This document shows positions 1 to 7,717 of a DNA stretch of 64,000 nucleotides, piece after piece. The notes under the pieces are model-generated. The model was not told where the DNA came from and ran no database searches. It worked only from the letters and a program-made list of their open reading frames with translations. Position 1 is the stretch's first letter; each line of letters starts with the position of its first letter. The stretch spans positions 62,001 to 126,000 of the forward strand of contig JAVSMW010000007.1 in the NCBI GenBank assembly GCA_032027005.1. The letters run 5' to 3'. This DNA is from JAVSMW01 sp032027005. GTDB lineage: Bacteria > Bacillota > Thermincolia > Thermincolales > UBA2595. The translations under genes were made by a program, and so were the position numbers.

Positions 1-812
1 TCGTCCTGTAAATCCTTAGGCAGTTTATTCCAACTATCCAAATTGATAATAATATCCGTTGCTCCCCGATACCAGCCCGGCCTTACCATATTTTTGGCGT
101 ATTTAAAATATCCTTCTTTACCGCCACTGACAGCAACTGTGCAATATCCATCAACTAACCCCTGCTCTAAAGCAGAAAATAAGTCACTCATCGGCATGGT
201 AACAGGAGTTGCCCCAAGTGCCTTGATGACATCAGCATACAAACCCGGGGCGGCCCTTAACCTTTTACCTTTCATATCTTCTAATTTTTCAATTGGCTTT
301 GTCATGACAAATGTGAAGGGTTGATATTCGACCTCGTCTCCTGACATAAGGAAATACAAGTTATTATTGGCATGAATTTCCCGAAGCAGGTCAGTAGCCC
401 CACTGGCTATCATTTCTTTGTTATTCATATTTGTCACACTAAGAGCGTGTCCTTCCGGAATCATTCCTGAATAATAAGCTGCAGAGGTATATGCCCCGTC
501 AATTGCCCCGTTTTTTACAGCTTCCGCAGTTTCAGTAGGCGGAAATACTTCTGCCCCTCCTACAATTTCAATTTTTAATCTGCCATTGGTTTCTTTTTCA
601 ACTACTTCTTTGAAAATCTCCAATGTTTTAAATTGGGCGTTGTCCCCTTTAGCCCAAGAGGCCGCAAACTTTAGAGTATGTGTATCTTTTTGTACTTTGG
701 TCTGATCAGTATTCCCTTGCTCAGTTTTCCCTTGTCCGCCACAACCAGCTAAGAACAATAAACCTAAAACTACCACTAAAACAGCAAAATAGTTACGCTT
801 CGTTTTTAACAC
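1..812 (-). CDS. dctP: TRAP transporter solute-binding protein, DctP family (3' end outside window)
   Basis: Extracytoplasmic receptor of a tripartite ATP-independent periplasmic (TRAP) transporter, which delivers an organic acid or similar solute to DctQM membrane partners. Seen: a GTG start at 812 preceded by AGGAGGTT with 8 nt spacing, a hydrophobic signal segment ending in the lipobox LAGC (Cys24), then the family pattern (LKFAASWAKGD, IEIVGGAEVFPP, GAIDGAY, GKRLRAAPG, YADVIKALGATPV). An ATG five bases further upstream opens only a 9-codon out-of-frame ORF, so GTG is preferred. The C-terminus runs off the window, and the DctQ/DctM genes presumably follow there. The ligand cannot be read from sequence. 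A palindrome about 95 bp upstream and the next upstream gene, a GntR regulator, suggest local control. Confidence 0.9.
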   Translation of the reverse strand, partial: MLKTKRNYFAVLVVVLGLLFLAGCGGQGKTEQGNTDQTKVQKDTHTLKFAASWAKGDNAQFKTLEIFKEVVEKETNGRLKIEIVGGAEVFPPTETAEAVKNGAIDGAYTSAAYYSGMIPEGHALSVTNMNNKEMIASGATDLLREIHANNNLYFLMSGDEVEYQPFTFVMTKPIEKLEDMKGKRLRAAPGLYADVIKALGATPVTMPMSDLFSALEQGLVDGYCTVAVSGGKEGYFKYAKNMVRPGWYRGATDIIINLDSWNKLPKDLQD

Positions 813-905
813 AGTTCATAAACCTCCTTTTTTGTTAAACCCTTCCGGTGTTCCCCCAACTTATGCCTTTAGCACTCCCCCTCAATAAATTCATCATGAC
901 ATATC

Positions 906-927
906 ATAACTTGTAACTACATGTTAT
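906..927. promoter_or_regulatory. Candidate GntR-family operator upstream of dctP
   Basis: A 22-bp imperfect palindrome, half-site ATAACTTGTAA matched to CTACATGTTAT (9 of 11 positions symmetric). The TTGTA..TACA core resembles operators of GntR/HutC-type regulators. It lies in the gap between the GntR gene and the TRAP receptor gene, about 95 bp before the dctP start. Binding by the neighbouring GntR protein is inference. Confidence 0.45.
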
Positions 928-1017
928 TATCGCCATTTTTATTCGTCCAGACATTTGCGGTCAATGGTCGATCTGCAACCGCTAATTGCAATATGCGTCC
1001 GCGAACCGAATTTTAGA

Positions 1018-1046
1018 CAAAAAAAGAGGGGCCTATGCCTGCCCCT
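1018..1046 (-). terminator. Rho-independent terminator after the GntR gene
   Basis: On the minus strand AGGGGC and GCCCCT form a 6-bp GC-rich stem around an 8-nt loop, followed by a run of seven T. It touches the GntR stop codon, so the corrinoid-protein/GntR transcript probably ends here, before dctP. Confidence 0.75.
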
Positions 1047-1762
1047 TAACGTTCTTTCGAATTACTCACCGACAACGCGGTAAGTTCAAATCTTTCACTG
1101 TTAAAATATATCCTACCCCATCCAATTGGCTTTTCTTTCTCATTCAAAAACTTTTGTTCAATTACAACTAACGGGAAGCCTGCTTCAACACTAAGCTCCT
1201 GGCTGATTGGCGTAGCAGCTGCCTCTGACCGTATCTTCAATTGTTTTTTCATAGTAAAAGGTGATGCTTTTTTGGCAACAATCTCCGGAAAGGTGGCATA
1301 TTGGATCTCCTGCTCCACTATCGGCTTCCCACGGTCATATAACAGGTATTTGATATCATACGCAACGGGCTGCTCATTTGAGTAAAAGAGCCTGTTTACT
1401 TTAACCAGCTTTGTATCCCGTGCTATCTGAAGATGAAACATCAGTTCCTTGGTAGGGTTTATAATATTAACCCCTAGCAATTTAATGTTATCCTTGTTAT
1501 TTTCCACCATATCCATCTCGTTAAATGTAAACATATAATTATGCAATTCAGGCTTCCGAACAAAGCAGCCTTTGCCGGCTACTGGAAAAATATAGCCCTC
1601 GTTTTCCAATAAAGACAAACTCTTTCTAACAGTTGTCCGGCTGGTATTATACTCCCGGCATATTTCATGCTCTGATGGAATCATGTCACCGGGATTGAGC
1701 ATTCCTGAGTTTATTTTGTCTTTTAGGTCATTTGCGATCAAAAGGTAAAATGGAGCACTCAC
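1046..1762 (-). CDS. GntR-family transcriptional regulator with UTRA domain (HutC subfamily)
   Basis: DNA-binding repressor/activator responding to a small molecule. Residues 1-70 form the winged helix-turn-helix typical of GntR (GDMIPSEHEICREYNTSRTTVRKSL, ending in the wing GYIF). Residues about 85-235 fit the UTRA ligand-binding fold. At 238 aa it has the usual HutC length. Its start overlaps the stop of the corrinoid protein gene by 4 nt (ATGA), so the two are translationally coupled. It ends at a terminator before the TRAP receptor gene, whose upstream region carries a candidate operator. The effector is unknown; a methylated or aromatic substrate would fit the neighbours but is not shown. 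Confidence 0.9.
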   Translation of the reverse strand: MSAPFYLLIANDLKDKINSGMLNPGDMIPSEHEICREYNTSRTTVRKSLSLLENEGYIFPVAGKGCFVRKPELHNYMFTFNEMDMVENNKDNIKLLGVNIINPTKELMFHLQIARDTKLVKVNRLFYSNEQPVAYDIKYLLYDRGKPIVEQEIQYATFPEIVAKKASPFTMKKQLKIRSEAAATPISQELSVEAGFPLVVIEQKFLNEKEKPIGWGRIYFNSERFELTALSVSNSKER

Positions 1763-2418
1763 GATAGCTGTCCCCTCTTTGTGTCAGACCTATTCAACCA
1801 CCGTTCACAAATCTCCAGGCCTTCGACCGCATTTCTGGTGTAATTGTCAGCTCCGATCCAAAGACTTGCTTCCCTGGTTACTGGGCGTCCACCGATCAAA
1901 ACTTTGACCTGTTCCCGTAAACCGGCCTGGTTTAAGCCCTCAACAGTTTCTTTCATGCTTTCAAGGGCCAGGGTCAGCACCCCACTCATGGCTACAATAT
2001 GGGGTCTGACAGCCATAACTTGCTCTACAAAAACGGAAACCGGCACATTAACCCCGAGATCATGCACTTCATAGCCCCGGACTTCTGCCATTCTTTTGAA
2101 AATATCTTTGCCAATATCATGTAAATCTCCGGCAACTGTCCCCAAAACTATTTTACCTGATTTGGTGTGAAATGGTTCTTCCGAATCAAACTTCATACCC
2201 GATATAGATAAGATGTCTTTAAAAATACTGCCAGCCATTATCAAATCTGCAATGAAATATTCCCCTTGTTCATATAGCTCGCCAACTTTGTCCATCCCCA
2301 GGGCTATCTTTTCTATTAAAAATTTGGGTTTCTGCCCATCTTTAAGACACTGCTTCACTAATTTCAGCACTTTTTTCTCATCCAGGTCTGCTACTGCCTG
2401 AACCAGTTGATCATCCAT
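1759..2418 (-). CDS. Methyltransferase-type corrinoid (cobalamin-binding) protein, MtbC/MtgC-like
   Basis: Carries a corrinoid cofactor that accepts a methyl group from a substrate:corrinoid methyltransferase and passes it on to tetrahydrofolate or coenzyme M. Seen: an N-terminal helical cap (about 1-85), then the B12-binding Rossmann domain with DxHxxG at Asp98-His100-Gly103 (lower-ligand histidine), the following SGVLTLA motif and a late GG. Length (219 aa) is normal for MtbC/MtmC/MtgC proteins. A GGGAGG ribosome site precedes the ATG. It is coupled to the downstream GntR gene. No MttB/MtgB methyltransferase or reactivase is present in the window, so the methyl donor is unknown; a partner may lie beyond the left edge, near the TRAP genes. 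Confidence 0.9.
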   Translation of the reverse strand: MDDQLVQAVADLDEKKVLKLVKQCLKDGQKPKFLIEKIALGMDKVGELYEQGEYFIADLIMAGSIFKDILSISGMKFDSEEPFHTKSGKIVLGTVAGDLHDIGKDIFKRMAEVRGYEVHDLGVNVPVSVFVEQVMAVRPHIVAMSGVLTLALESMKETVEGLNQAGLREQVKVLIGGRPVTREASLWIGADNYTRNAVEGLEICERWLNRSDTKRGQLS

Positions 2419-2525
2419 CTGCTCTTCCTCCCAACTAAAAAATCAGGAAACTCGCGTTTTGTACATAGATATATCTCGAGGATACACCATTTAGATCAAA
2501 AAAGAAAGAATAATTGGCATTTACA

Positions 2526-2549
2526 AAGGCGGGTCCCTCGACCCGCCTT
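2526..2549 (-). terminator. Hairpin terminator after wecA/tagO
   Basis: A perfect 9-bp stem (AAGGCGGGT with ACCCGCCTT) around a 6-nt loop sits a few bases after the stop of the WecA-like gene. The minus-strand T tract is short, so termination may be partial. It also separates the wall-polymer genes from the corrinoid protein operon. Confidence 0.65.
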
Positions 2550-2555
2550 AATAAT

Positions 2556-3632
2556 CTACATCCCTATATTCGCTTTATCGTTGACAACTCTGCTTTTTCT
2601 CTCACCAGTTTTACCCAACGCCCTCGCACTCATGGCCCCAATCCGGTTGGCACCTAGTAAAACCAATAAGGAAATGGTTACAAAAACCGCAAAGGCCTGA
2701 GCCGTGGTCAGGTAAGTCAGCACTATGGCACTGGCACTGAGCAGACCACTGAGACCGTATATAGCATAGACTGTTTGCCGGTGAGAAAGGCCAATTGCCA
2801 GAAGCCTATGGTGCAGGTGGCCCTTGTCGGCTTCAAAGATAGGCTGGTTATTAATAAACCTTCTCACTATGGCATATAATGTGTCAAATATCGGTATACC
2901 CAGAATCAGAATGGGCACAAAGACGGATACAACAGCCGCTCCTTTGGTTAGACCGATAACCGACAGGCCTGCCAACATGTAGCCTAAGAAGAGGCTGCCG
3001 GCATCACCCATAAAAATCTTGGCCGGATGAAAGTTATATTTAAGGAATCCACAAATACTGGCACTTAAGATAACAGCAGGCACTACAATGGCCATTTGGT
3101 CATTGGACCAGCCGACCACCGCCAAAGTCAAAGAAGCGATAGCAGCCAACCCCCCGGCCAGACCGTCCAAGCCATCAACAAGGTTCACCGCATTGGTGAC
3201 CCCAACAATCCAGAAAATCGTCAGGGGTATCCCGACTAAAGGAAGGATAAACGGTTCTCCGCCAAATGGGTTTGTGAGAACACTGATTTTTACGCCAAAT
3301 CCGACTAATATGCCGGCAGCAGCTATCTGACCCAGCAGTTTAACTCTGGGAGAAACTCCTACAATATCGTCAAAAATACCCAGGATTAAAATCAGAGCAC
3401 CACCGGCCAAAAGACCGATAATCGACATGGAAATGGGCTCTGTAAGTAAAATTGTAATTGTGAAAGCTAAAAATATAGCTACCCCGCCCATCCGCGGCAT
3501 TACCCGCGAATGTACTTTTCTTCCGTCAGGCCTGTCAACCGCACCAACGCGGAAAGCCAGCCTTTTGACAAAAGGTGTCAATAAAAGCGAAATCAGGAAC
3601 GCTATCAAGGAACCAGTTAAAAGCCCCGCCAT
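2556..3632 (-). CDS. tagO: Undecaprenyl-phosphate GlcNAc-1-phosphate transferase (WecA/TagO/MraY family)
   Basis: Polytopic membrane enzyme that transfers a HexNAc-1-phosphate, usually GlcNAc-1-P, from its UDP form to undecaprenyl phosphate, starting a wall teichoic acid or other secondary wall polymer. Family motifs are in order: Asp88-Asp89 (GIFDDIVG), NAVNLVDGLDGLAGG (Asp153/Asp156), MGDAGSLFLGY (about 209-218) and the cytosolic HLHHRL (272-277). Length is 358 aa, with about ten hydrophobic segments. Start: ATG after GAGGAGGAT. WecA/TagO rather than MraY is chosen because it lies outside a mur/fts cluster and near TagA- and LCP-like genes. Some 150 bp upstream lie two hairpin elements. Confidence 0.9.
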   Translation of the reverse strand: MAGLLTGSLIAFLISLLLTPFVKRLAFRVGAVDRPDGRKVHSRVMPRMGGVAIFLAFTITILLTEPISMSIIGLLAGGALILILGIFDDIVGVSPRVKLLGQIAAAGILVGFGVKISVLTNPFGGEPFILPLVGIPLTIFWIVGVTNAVNLVDGLDGLAGGLAAIASLTLAVVGWSNDQMAIVVPAVILSASICGFLKYNFHPAKIFMGDAGSLFLGYMLAGLSVIGLTKGAAVVSVFVPILILGIPIFDTLYAIVRRFINNQPIFEADKGHLHHRLLAIGLSHRQTVYAIYGLSGLLSASAIVLTYLTTAQAFAVFVTISLLVLLGANRIGAMSARALGKTGERKSRVVNDKANIGM

Positions 3633-3736
3633 TCTGTTCTATCCTCCTCGCGTGATTTCATCTCATCACGGTACAAAGCAGACAAGAACTCTATCCCGTC
3701 TATTTACATGCAGGATTTCTAATCAACAGAGTTCTT

Positions 3737-3770
3737 AGCGTCAGATGGAGTTTGGACTCCATCTGACGCT
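3737..3770. repeat. Perfect 15-bp hairpin
   Basis: AGCGTCAGATGGAGT is followed after the tetraloop TTGG by its exact reverse complement. Neither side has a T run, so it is not an obvious terminator. It sits next to the copy-A hairpin element in the wecA-fabZ gap; origin unknown. Confidence 0.7.
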
Positions 3771-3780
3771 TAGAAATCGT

Positions 3781-3855
3781 TATCCAGGAGCTTAGCGCCG
3801 CTTATCTCCCACCTAAAGAGGTGGGAGTCTTAGCGGCGGTTAGCTATCGGATAAA
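3781..3855 (+). repeat. Hairpin element, copy A
   Basis: About 75 bp with nested inverted repeats: inner stem CTCCCACCT/AGGTGGGAG around AAAG, outer stem GCCGCT/AGCGGC, and conserved flanks TATCCAGGAGCTTAGC and GGTTAGCTATCGGATAAA. The same architecture recurs at 4438-4530 (reversed) and 34090-34166. In those copies the outer stem is GCCACT/AGTGGC, which is a compensatory change. It resembles non-autonomous palindromic elements or IS200/IS605-type end hairpins. No protein is encoded. Confidence 0.75.
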
Positions 3856-3920
3856 AATTTTATTCTTATCTCCAATAAAAAATTCTATCACAATTGCCAC
3901 GCTATGTCACTATTAAATTT

Positions 3921-4343
3921 TCACTCGCCAATGGCGAAGGTAAACTCAGCCTCGGTAACCAGCTCATCCCCCACAAAGGTCTTAGCTGCTGCTTTGCCGA
4001 TTTTACCCCGGAGTTTAACTACTTCAACTTCCATTCTTAGTTGGTCTCCGGGCACAACTTCCTGCCGGAAACGCACATTATCAATGCGGGCAAAAAAGGC
4101 AATCTTCCCCTGATACTCGGGTTTACCCAGAATCCATACGGCACCGACCTGAGCCATGGCCTCCACGATGAGGACACCGGGCATTACGGGGTGACCTGGA
4201 AAGTGGCCTTGAAAAAAAGGTTCATTAATGCTTACGTTTTTCATCCCTACAATCTTGTCTTCTGTAACTTCTAATATCCTGTCCACCAGTAAAAAAGGAT
4301 ACCGATGCGGCAGTATTTTTTGAATTTCATTAATATCTAGCAA
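3921..4343 (-). CDS. fabZ: 3-hydroxyacyl-ACP dehydratase FabZ
   Basis: Cytosolic hot-dog-fold enzyme that dehydrates (3R)-hydroxyacyl-ACP to trans-2-enoyl-ACP in fatty acid elongation. The catalytic pair is visible: His47 in GHFPGHPVMPG and Glu61 in VEAMAQ. The N-terminal HRYPFLLVDRI is diagnostic. Length 140 aa is standard. Start: TTG at 4343 with GGAGG 7 nt upstream; no ATG fits. It stands alone between WecA and MurJ genes, not in a fab cluster, with hairpin elements on both sides. An isolated fabZ among envelope genes is common in diderm bacteria (lpx-fabZ), but no lpx gene is present here. Confidence 0.93.
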   Translation of the reverse strand: MLDINEIQKILPHRYPFLLVDRILEVTEDKIVGMKNVSINEPFFQGHFPGHPVMPGVLIVEAMAQVGAVWILGKPEYQGKIAFFARIDNVRFRQEVVPGDQLRMEVEVVKLRGKIGKAAAKTFVGDELVTEAEFTFAIGE

Positions 4344-4437
4344 TTTGGGGCCTCCAATCCAATATACTTATTATATGCTTCGACATAAGTCAAGGAATAC
4401 CTGCTTAATTCAACAATTCGTTATAGCCTTATTTACT

Positions 4438-4530
4438 CCGATGCCCTATCGCCACTAAGACTCTCGCTTCGGTAAGCTGGAGATAAGCTGGAGATAAGCG
4501 GGAGATAAGTGGCGCTAAGCCCCTGGATAA
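4438..4530 (-). repeat. Hairpin element, copy B (expanded)
   Basis: Same family as copy A, inverted. Outer stem GCCACT/AGTGGC and flanks matching TTATCCAGGGGCTTAGC and GCATCGG are retained. One arm is expanded by three near-identical 11-nt units (two GCTGGAGATAA and one GCGGGAGATAA), probably by slippage within the hairpin. It lies between murJ and fabZ. Confidence 0.7.
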
Positions 4531-4565
4531 GTTCAACTAAACTTCAGAAAAAGTTACCACTCCTT

Positions 4566-4617
4566 CTGAAGTAAGTTTCACTTTATCCGACGGCCACCTG
4601 AAGTAAGTTTCACTTTA
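4566..4617. repeat. 20-bp direct repeat at the murJ stop codon
   Basis: CTGAAGTAAGTTTCACTTTA occurs twice, at 4566-4585 and 4598-4617. The second copy contains the murJ stop codon, so the end of the murJ reading frame is formed by the repeat. The repeats could have arisen by a small tandem duplication. Confidence 0.8.
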
Positions 4618-6183
4618 CCGCAGGCCGCGAAGTTTGCGCCAAAACCCCCTGATCAGATCCAGGGCTTCCCATACTTCCTTCACCCGTAATACAATTATAG
4701 CCCCAATATAAAATATTAAACCAGCAGTCACAGAAATGCCGACTTGCATAAGCCTGCCCCGGGCCTCGGCCAGGTTTAGATGAGCACCAAAAAATCCGGC
4801 GGTATAATGGGCAAAAATCCCCATCACCAGAGACGCCGCAGCCAATTTTAAGAGAAAGACGGCAAAAGACCTGCCCGGCACTTCCTTTAGCCTGCTACCG
4901 ATTAGAAAATACAGGACCGTGGCTTCAGTAAAAGTAGTGAGGGCTGCACCCAGGGCAATACCACCAATACCCATCTGTCTGACCAAGAGAAAATCCAGGG
5001 CAATATTTAAAACACAGGCCCCTAAAGTAATTTTTACAGGTGTAAGGGTGTCCTGCAGGGCATAGAAACCTCGCCGGAAAACATCCCGGAGTGCCAGGGG
5101 CATCAGGGCCAGGGAGTAAAAAGTCAAGGCATACGCAGTTGGTACTGTGTCTTTGGCCTCAAAGGCCCCCCGTTCGAAGAGCAGCCGGACAATAGGCTCG
5201 TCAAGGGCAATTAAGCCCGCCGAGGCAGGAAGCATAATCAGAGCTAAAATCTTAACCCCTTTAAACATGATTTCCCTGAGTCTGGCGTAATCTTTCTGGG
5301 CGGCAAAAGTGGACAAAGCCGGAAAAAGCGGAACTGCCACAGCCATTACAAAAAGCCCCTGGGGTAGCTGCATTAGTCTAAAGGCGTAATTAAGGGCTGA
5401 GATGCTGCCGGTTGTCAGCCCGGAAGCCAGTCCCCGCTCCACCAGGACCATCAGCGGCGGCACCAGTGAAGCAACCAGAACCGGGACAGCCAGTTTAAAT
5501 ACCTTAATCACCCCCGGGTGAGATAAGGCAAACTCCGGTCTATAACGAAAACCTTTTTTGTACATAACAGGGGCCTGGATTAAAAGCTGGCCAATACTGC
5601 CAATAACCGTACCAACAGCAAGCCCCTTGATCCCCATCGTCTGGCCGAAGGCTACTACAGCGGCAATAATGACTATGCTGGAAACCGCAGGGCCTAAAGC
5701 CGGAAACAGAAAGTGCTGCCGGGAGTTGAGAAATCCGGAAGCCAGTCCCATCAAGCTAAAAAAGATAAAGGCCGGGAACATGACCCTGATTAGCTCCACG
5801 GTCAGGGTCACAGAGTCACCCTGAAAACCGGGAGCCATCCACTGAGCAAGCAAAGGTGCAAAAAGCATACCCGCCCCTGACATGAGCAAAAGGGCGGTAA
5901 AGAGTGAGTTCAATAGAGTATTTGCCACCGTCAAAGCATTTTCCTGATCATTTTGCACAAAATAGCTGTTCAAGACCGGAATAAAACCTGCACTGATGGC
6001 AGCTGCCAGGGCCATCCCAACTCCGCTGGGAATGGCATAGGCGACCAGAAAAGCATCATAAGTCTCCTGCAGGCCAAAATATTCGGCAATTTTGATTTCC
6101 CTGAAAAACCCTAGCAAACGGCTTAGCAATGTCGCTGCCATTACGATAAGGGCACCTTTGGCAATAGATTTTCCACTGATCAT
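4615..6183 (-). CDS. murJ: Lipid II flippase MurJ (MviN family)
   Basis: Integral membrane protein of the MOP superfamily that moves lipid II, or a related undecaprenyl-linked intermediate, across the membrane. The N-terminus (LLSRLLGFFREIKIAEYFG, then YDAFLVAYAIP) is the MurJ signature. About 14 hydrophobic segments follow, and DVFRRGFYALQDTLTPVK at about 370-390 is also typical. Length 522 aa is normal. Start ATG at 6183 with an AGAGGG ribosome site. It lies upstream of fabZ and among wall-polymer genes, so a role in surface-polymer rather than peptidoglycan precursor export is possible. Confidence 0.92.
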   Translation of the reverse strand: MISGKSIAKGALIVMAATLLSRLLGFFREIKIAEYFGLQETYDAFLVAYAIPSGVGMALAAAISAGFIPVLNSYFVQNDQENALTVANTLLNSLFTALLLMSGAGMLFAPLLAQWMAPGFQGDSVTLTVELIRVMFPAFIFFSLMGLASGFLNSRQHFLFPALGPAVSSIVIIAAVVAFGQTMGIKGLAVGTVIGSIGQLLIQAPVMYKKGFRYRPEFALSHPGVIKVFKLAVPVLVASLVPPLMVLVERGLASGLTTGSISALNYAFRLMQLPQGLFVMAVAVPLFPALSTFAAQKDYARLREIMFKGVKILALIMLPASAGLIALDEPIVRLLFERGAFEAKDTVPTAYALTFYSLALMPLALRDVFRRGFYALQDTLTPVKITLGACVLNIALDFLLVRQMGIGGIALGAALTTFTEATVLYFLIGSRLKEVPGRSFAVFLLKLAAASLVMGIFAHYTAGFFGAHLNLAEARGRLMQVGISVTAGLIFYIGAIIVLRVKEVWEALDLIRGFWRKLRGLR

Positions 6184-6286
6184 AAATACAAGCCCTCTTT
6201 AAGAAATTGTCCCAAAATTTTATTGATTAAGTAAATTCCCAAATTATTGATAAGTAGAATCCTAACTTTTTTCCTCAAGGAGGATC

Positions 6287-7417
6287 CTAACTTATTCCTT
6301 CAAGTAATTTCCAATAAACGGCGGTGGTTTTAGCAGCCATCAGGTCAGCAGTAAACCGCTCCTCAATAGTCTTCCTGGCAGCCTGCCCCATCTGCCTGAC
6401 TTTTTCCGGCTCGCCGGCCAACTCCAGAATTCCCCCGGCTAAGGCCTGAGGATCGGCCGGAGGTACGAGCCAGCCGTCAACCCGGTGGGTGATAATCTCA
6501 GGGGTCCCCCCTACCGCAGTCGCCAGGACCGGTTTTTTCATAGCCATACCCTCCATAATTGTCAGACTCAAGCCCTCGGAGAGCGAAGGTAACACCAGAA
6601 AATCCAGAGCTGCCAGGATCTCCGGCACGTCCCTGCGAAACCCGGTAAATACCACATTGTTCTCCAGTTGCAGATCCCGGCACTTTTCTGCCAGAATAGC
6701 CCTGTCCGGGCCTGTTCCTACAATCAAGAGCAAAAGCTCAGGGCGTTTTTGGATGGCCTGGGCCAGGGCCTCCAACAGACAGGCATGCCCCTTCACATGA
6801 TGCAATCTGGCTATAATGCCAATGATAATTTTATCACCGCTGATGGCGAATTCCTGTCTGATGTGATCACCGGATATGTCCGGGTTATATTTTTCCAATT
6901 CAAGTCCGTTATGGATAGTAACAATTTTTTCTTTGGGTACCCCTTCGGCGGCCAGCTCAACAGCCAATTTATCGCAGACTGTGATAAAACATGCGCTTAA
7001 CCCCCTGGTTGCGTTTTCGCACAATCTGTTAATCCAGCGGACTGCCTGGCTTTTATAATCAAAGGCCAGGGCACTGTGTACTGTAGTGACAAGATGGGTT
7101 ACTCCCGCTCTTTTGGCTGCCACCCTGCCCATCAGGTTTGCCCGCACACCATGGGTGTGGACAATATGAAAGCCTTCCTTTTTAATCAGGGAGGCCAGTT
7201 TACCAACAGGTTTCGGATCAAGTTTACTTTGCATGGGGAAGATATGCGCCGGAAAACCTTCTTTTGCAATCAGGGCCGCCAGCGGCTCGGCAAACAGGCA
7301 GGCAATGTGAATATCGAACTCAGACCTGTCAATTTTTTTGACCAGGGTCAGCAGGTGCTGCTCAGCTCCCCCGAATTCTCCCCCGCCTATTATGTGCAGT
7401 ACTTTGATGCGCCCCAT
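6287..7417 (-). CDS. Glycosyltransferase family 4
   Basis: Cytosolic retaining GT-B sugar transferase, probably building a lipid-linked surface glycan. Seen: the N-terminal GGGEFGGAEQHLLTL loop, HTHGVRANLMGR at about 95, then the nucleotide-binding C-domain with GIIARLHHVKGH, VGTGPDR and the EX7E-type motif PSLSEGLSLTIMEGMAMKKPVLATAVGGTPEII. Length 376 aa. Start chosen at the ATG at 7417, which has AGGGGAT upstream; a longer TTG-started reading (7447) lacks a ribosome site. Immediately upstream lies the relic of a sugar-nucleotide epimerase gene. The sugar is unknown. Confidence 0.88.
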   Translation of the reverse strand: MGRIKVLHIIGGGEFGGAEQHLLTLVKKIDRSEFDIHIACLFAEPLAALIAKEGFPAHIFPMQSKLDPKPVGKLASLIKKEGFHIVHTHGVRANLMGRVAAKRAGVTHLVTTVHSALAFDYKSQAVRWINRLCENATRGLSACFITVCDKLAVELAAEGVPKEKIVTIHNGLELEKYNPDISGDHIRQEFAISGDKIIIGIIARLHHVKGHACLLEALAQAIQKRPELLLLIVGTGPDRAILAEKCRDLQLENNVVFTGFRRDVPEILAALDFLVLPSLSEGLSLTIMEGMAMKKPVLATAVGGTPEIITHRVDGWLVPPADPQALAGGILELAGEPEKVRQMGQAARKTIEERFTADLMAAKTTAVYWKLLEGIS

Positions 7418-7454
7418 CTGTTCATCCCCTGTTCTTCTTAACAACAAATCGCCC

Positions 7455-7575
7455 TTATATATTACGGTAAAATTCCAATGTTTTGGCCAGACCCTCTTTT
7501 AGGGATACCTGGGGCTGCCAATTGAGGTTTATGTGAACCAATAAACCCGGCACCACCGGTTACCAGCACTTTCAA
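7455..7575 (-). pseudogene. Relic of an NAD-dependent sugar-nucleotide epimerase (start and end joined)
   Basis: A TTG start with GGGAGAG ribosome site opens MKVLVTGGAGFIGSH, the unmistakable N-terminus of a GalE/RmlB-type epimerase. A few bases later, in another frame, the sequence encodes LNWQPQVSLKEGLAKTLEFYRNI and a stop, which is the typical C-terminus of the same family. Roughly 270 internal codons are missing; the junction is near 7525-7545. The first frame runs on to a stop after about 37 codons. It cannot be functional. It sits directly upstream of a glycosyltransferase gene whose sugar donor it may once have supplied. Confidence 0.8.
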
Positions 7576-7683
7576 TTATGCCACTCTCCCAATTCAACTC
7601 ATATTTATACCTATTTTAACAGTTAAAGCTCGAAATAACAAGAAGGAGTGATGAATGGGGAGTGGGGAGCTTTAGCGAGAAGC

Positions 7684-7710
7684 AAAAGAGTGCCCCTTTA
7701 AGAGGCACTC
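7684..7710 (-). terminator. Terminator after the SLH protein gene
   Basis: On the minus strand GAGTGCC and GGCACTC pair around a 9-nt loop and are followed by TTTT, just after the stop codon of the SLH protein gene. The gap to the epimerase relic holds nothing else recognisable apart from a GGGGAGTGGGGAG simple repeat. Confidence 0.8.
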
Positions 7711-7717
7711 ACACTCG

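Noticed and set aside
810..819. Nine-codon ORF starting at the ATG just before the dctP GTG
   Set aside because: It lies between the ribosome site and the true start and ends within the signal peptide in another frame; likely chance.
986..1171. Plus-strand ORF of 61 codons overlapping the GntR gene
   Set aside because: It lies antisense to a clear GntR gene and its terminator, has no ribosome site and no recognisable protein pattern.
3781..3855. Copy-A hairpin as a CRISPR repeat or riboswitch
   Set aside because: There is no regular spacer array, and copies occur singly in both orientations, some after genes rather than in leaders. A mobile hairpin element fits better.
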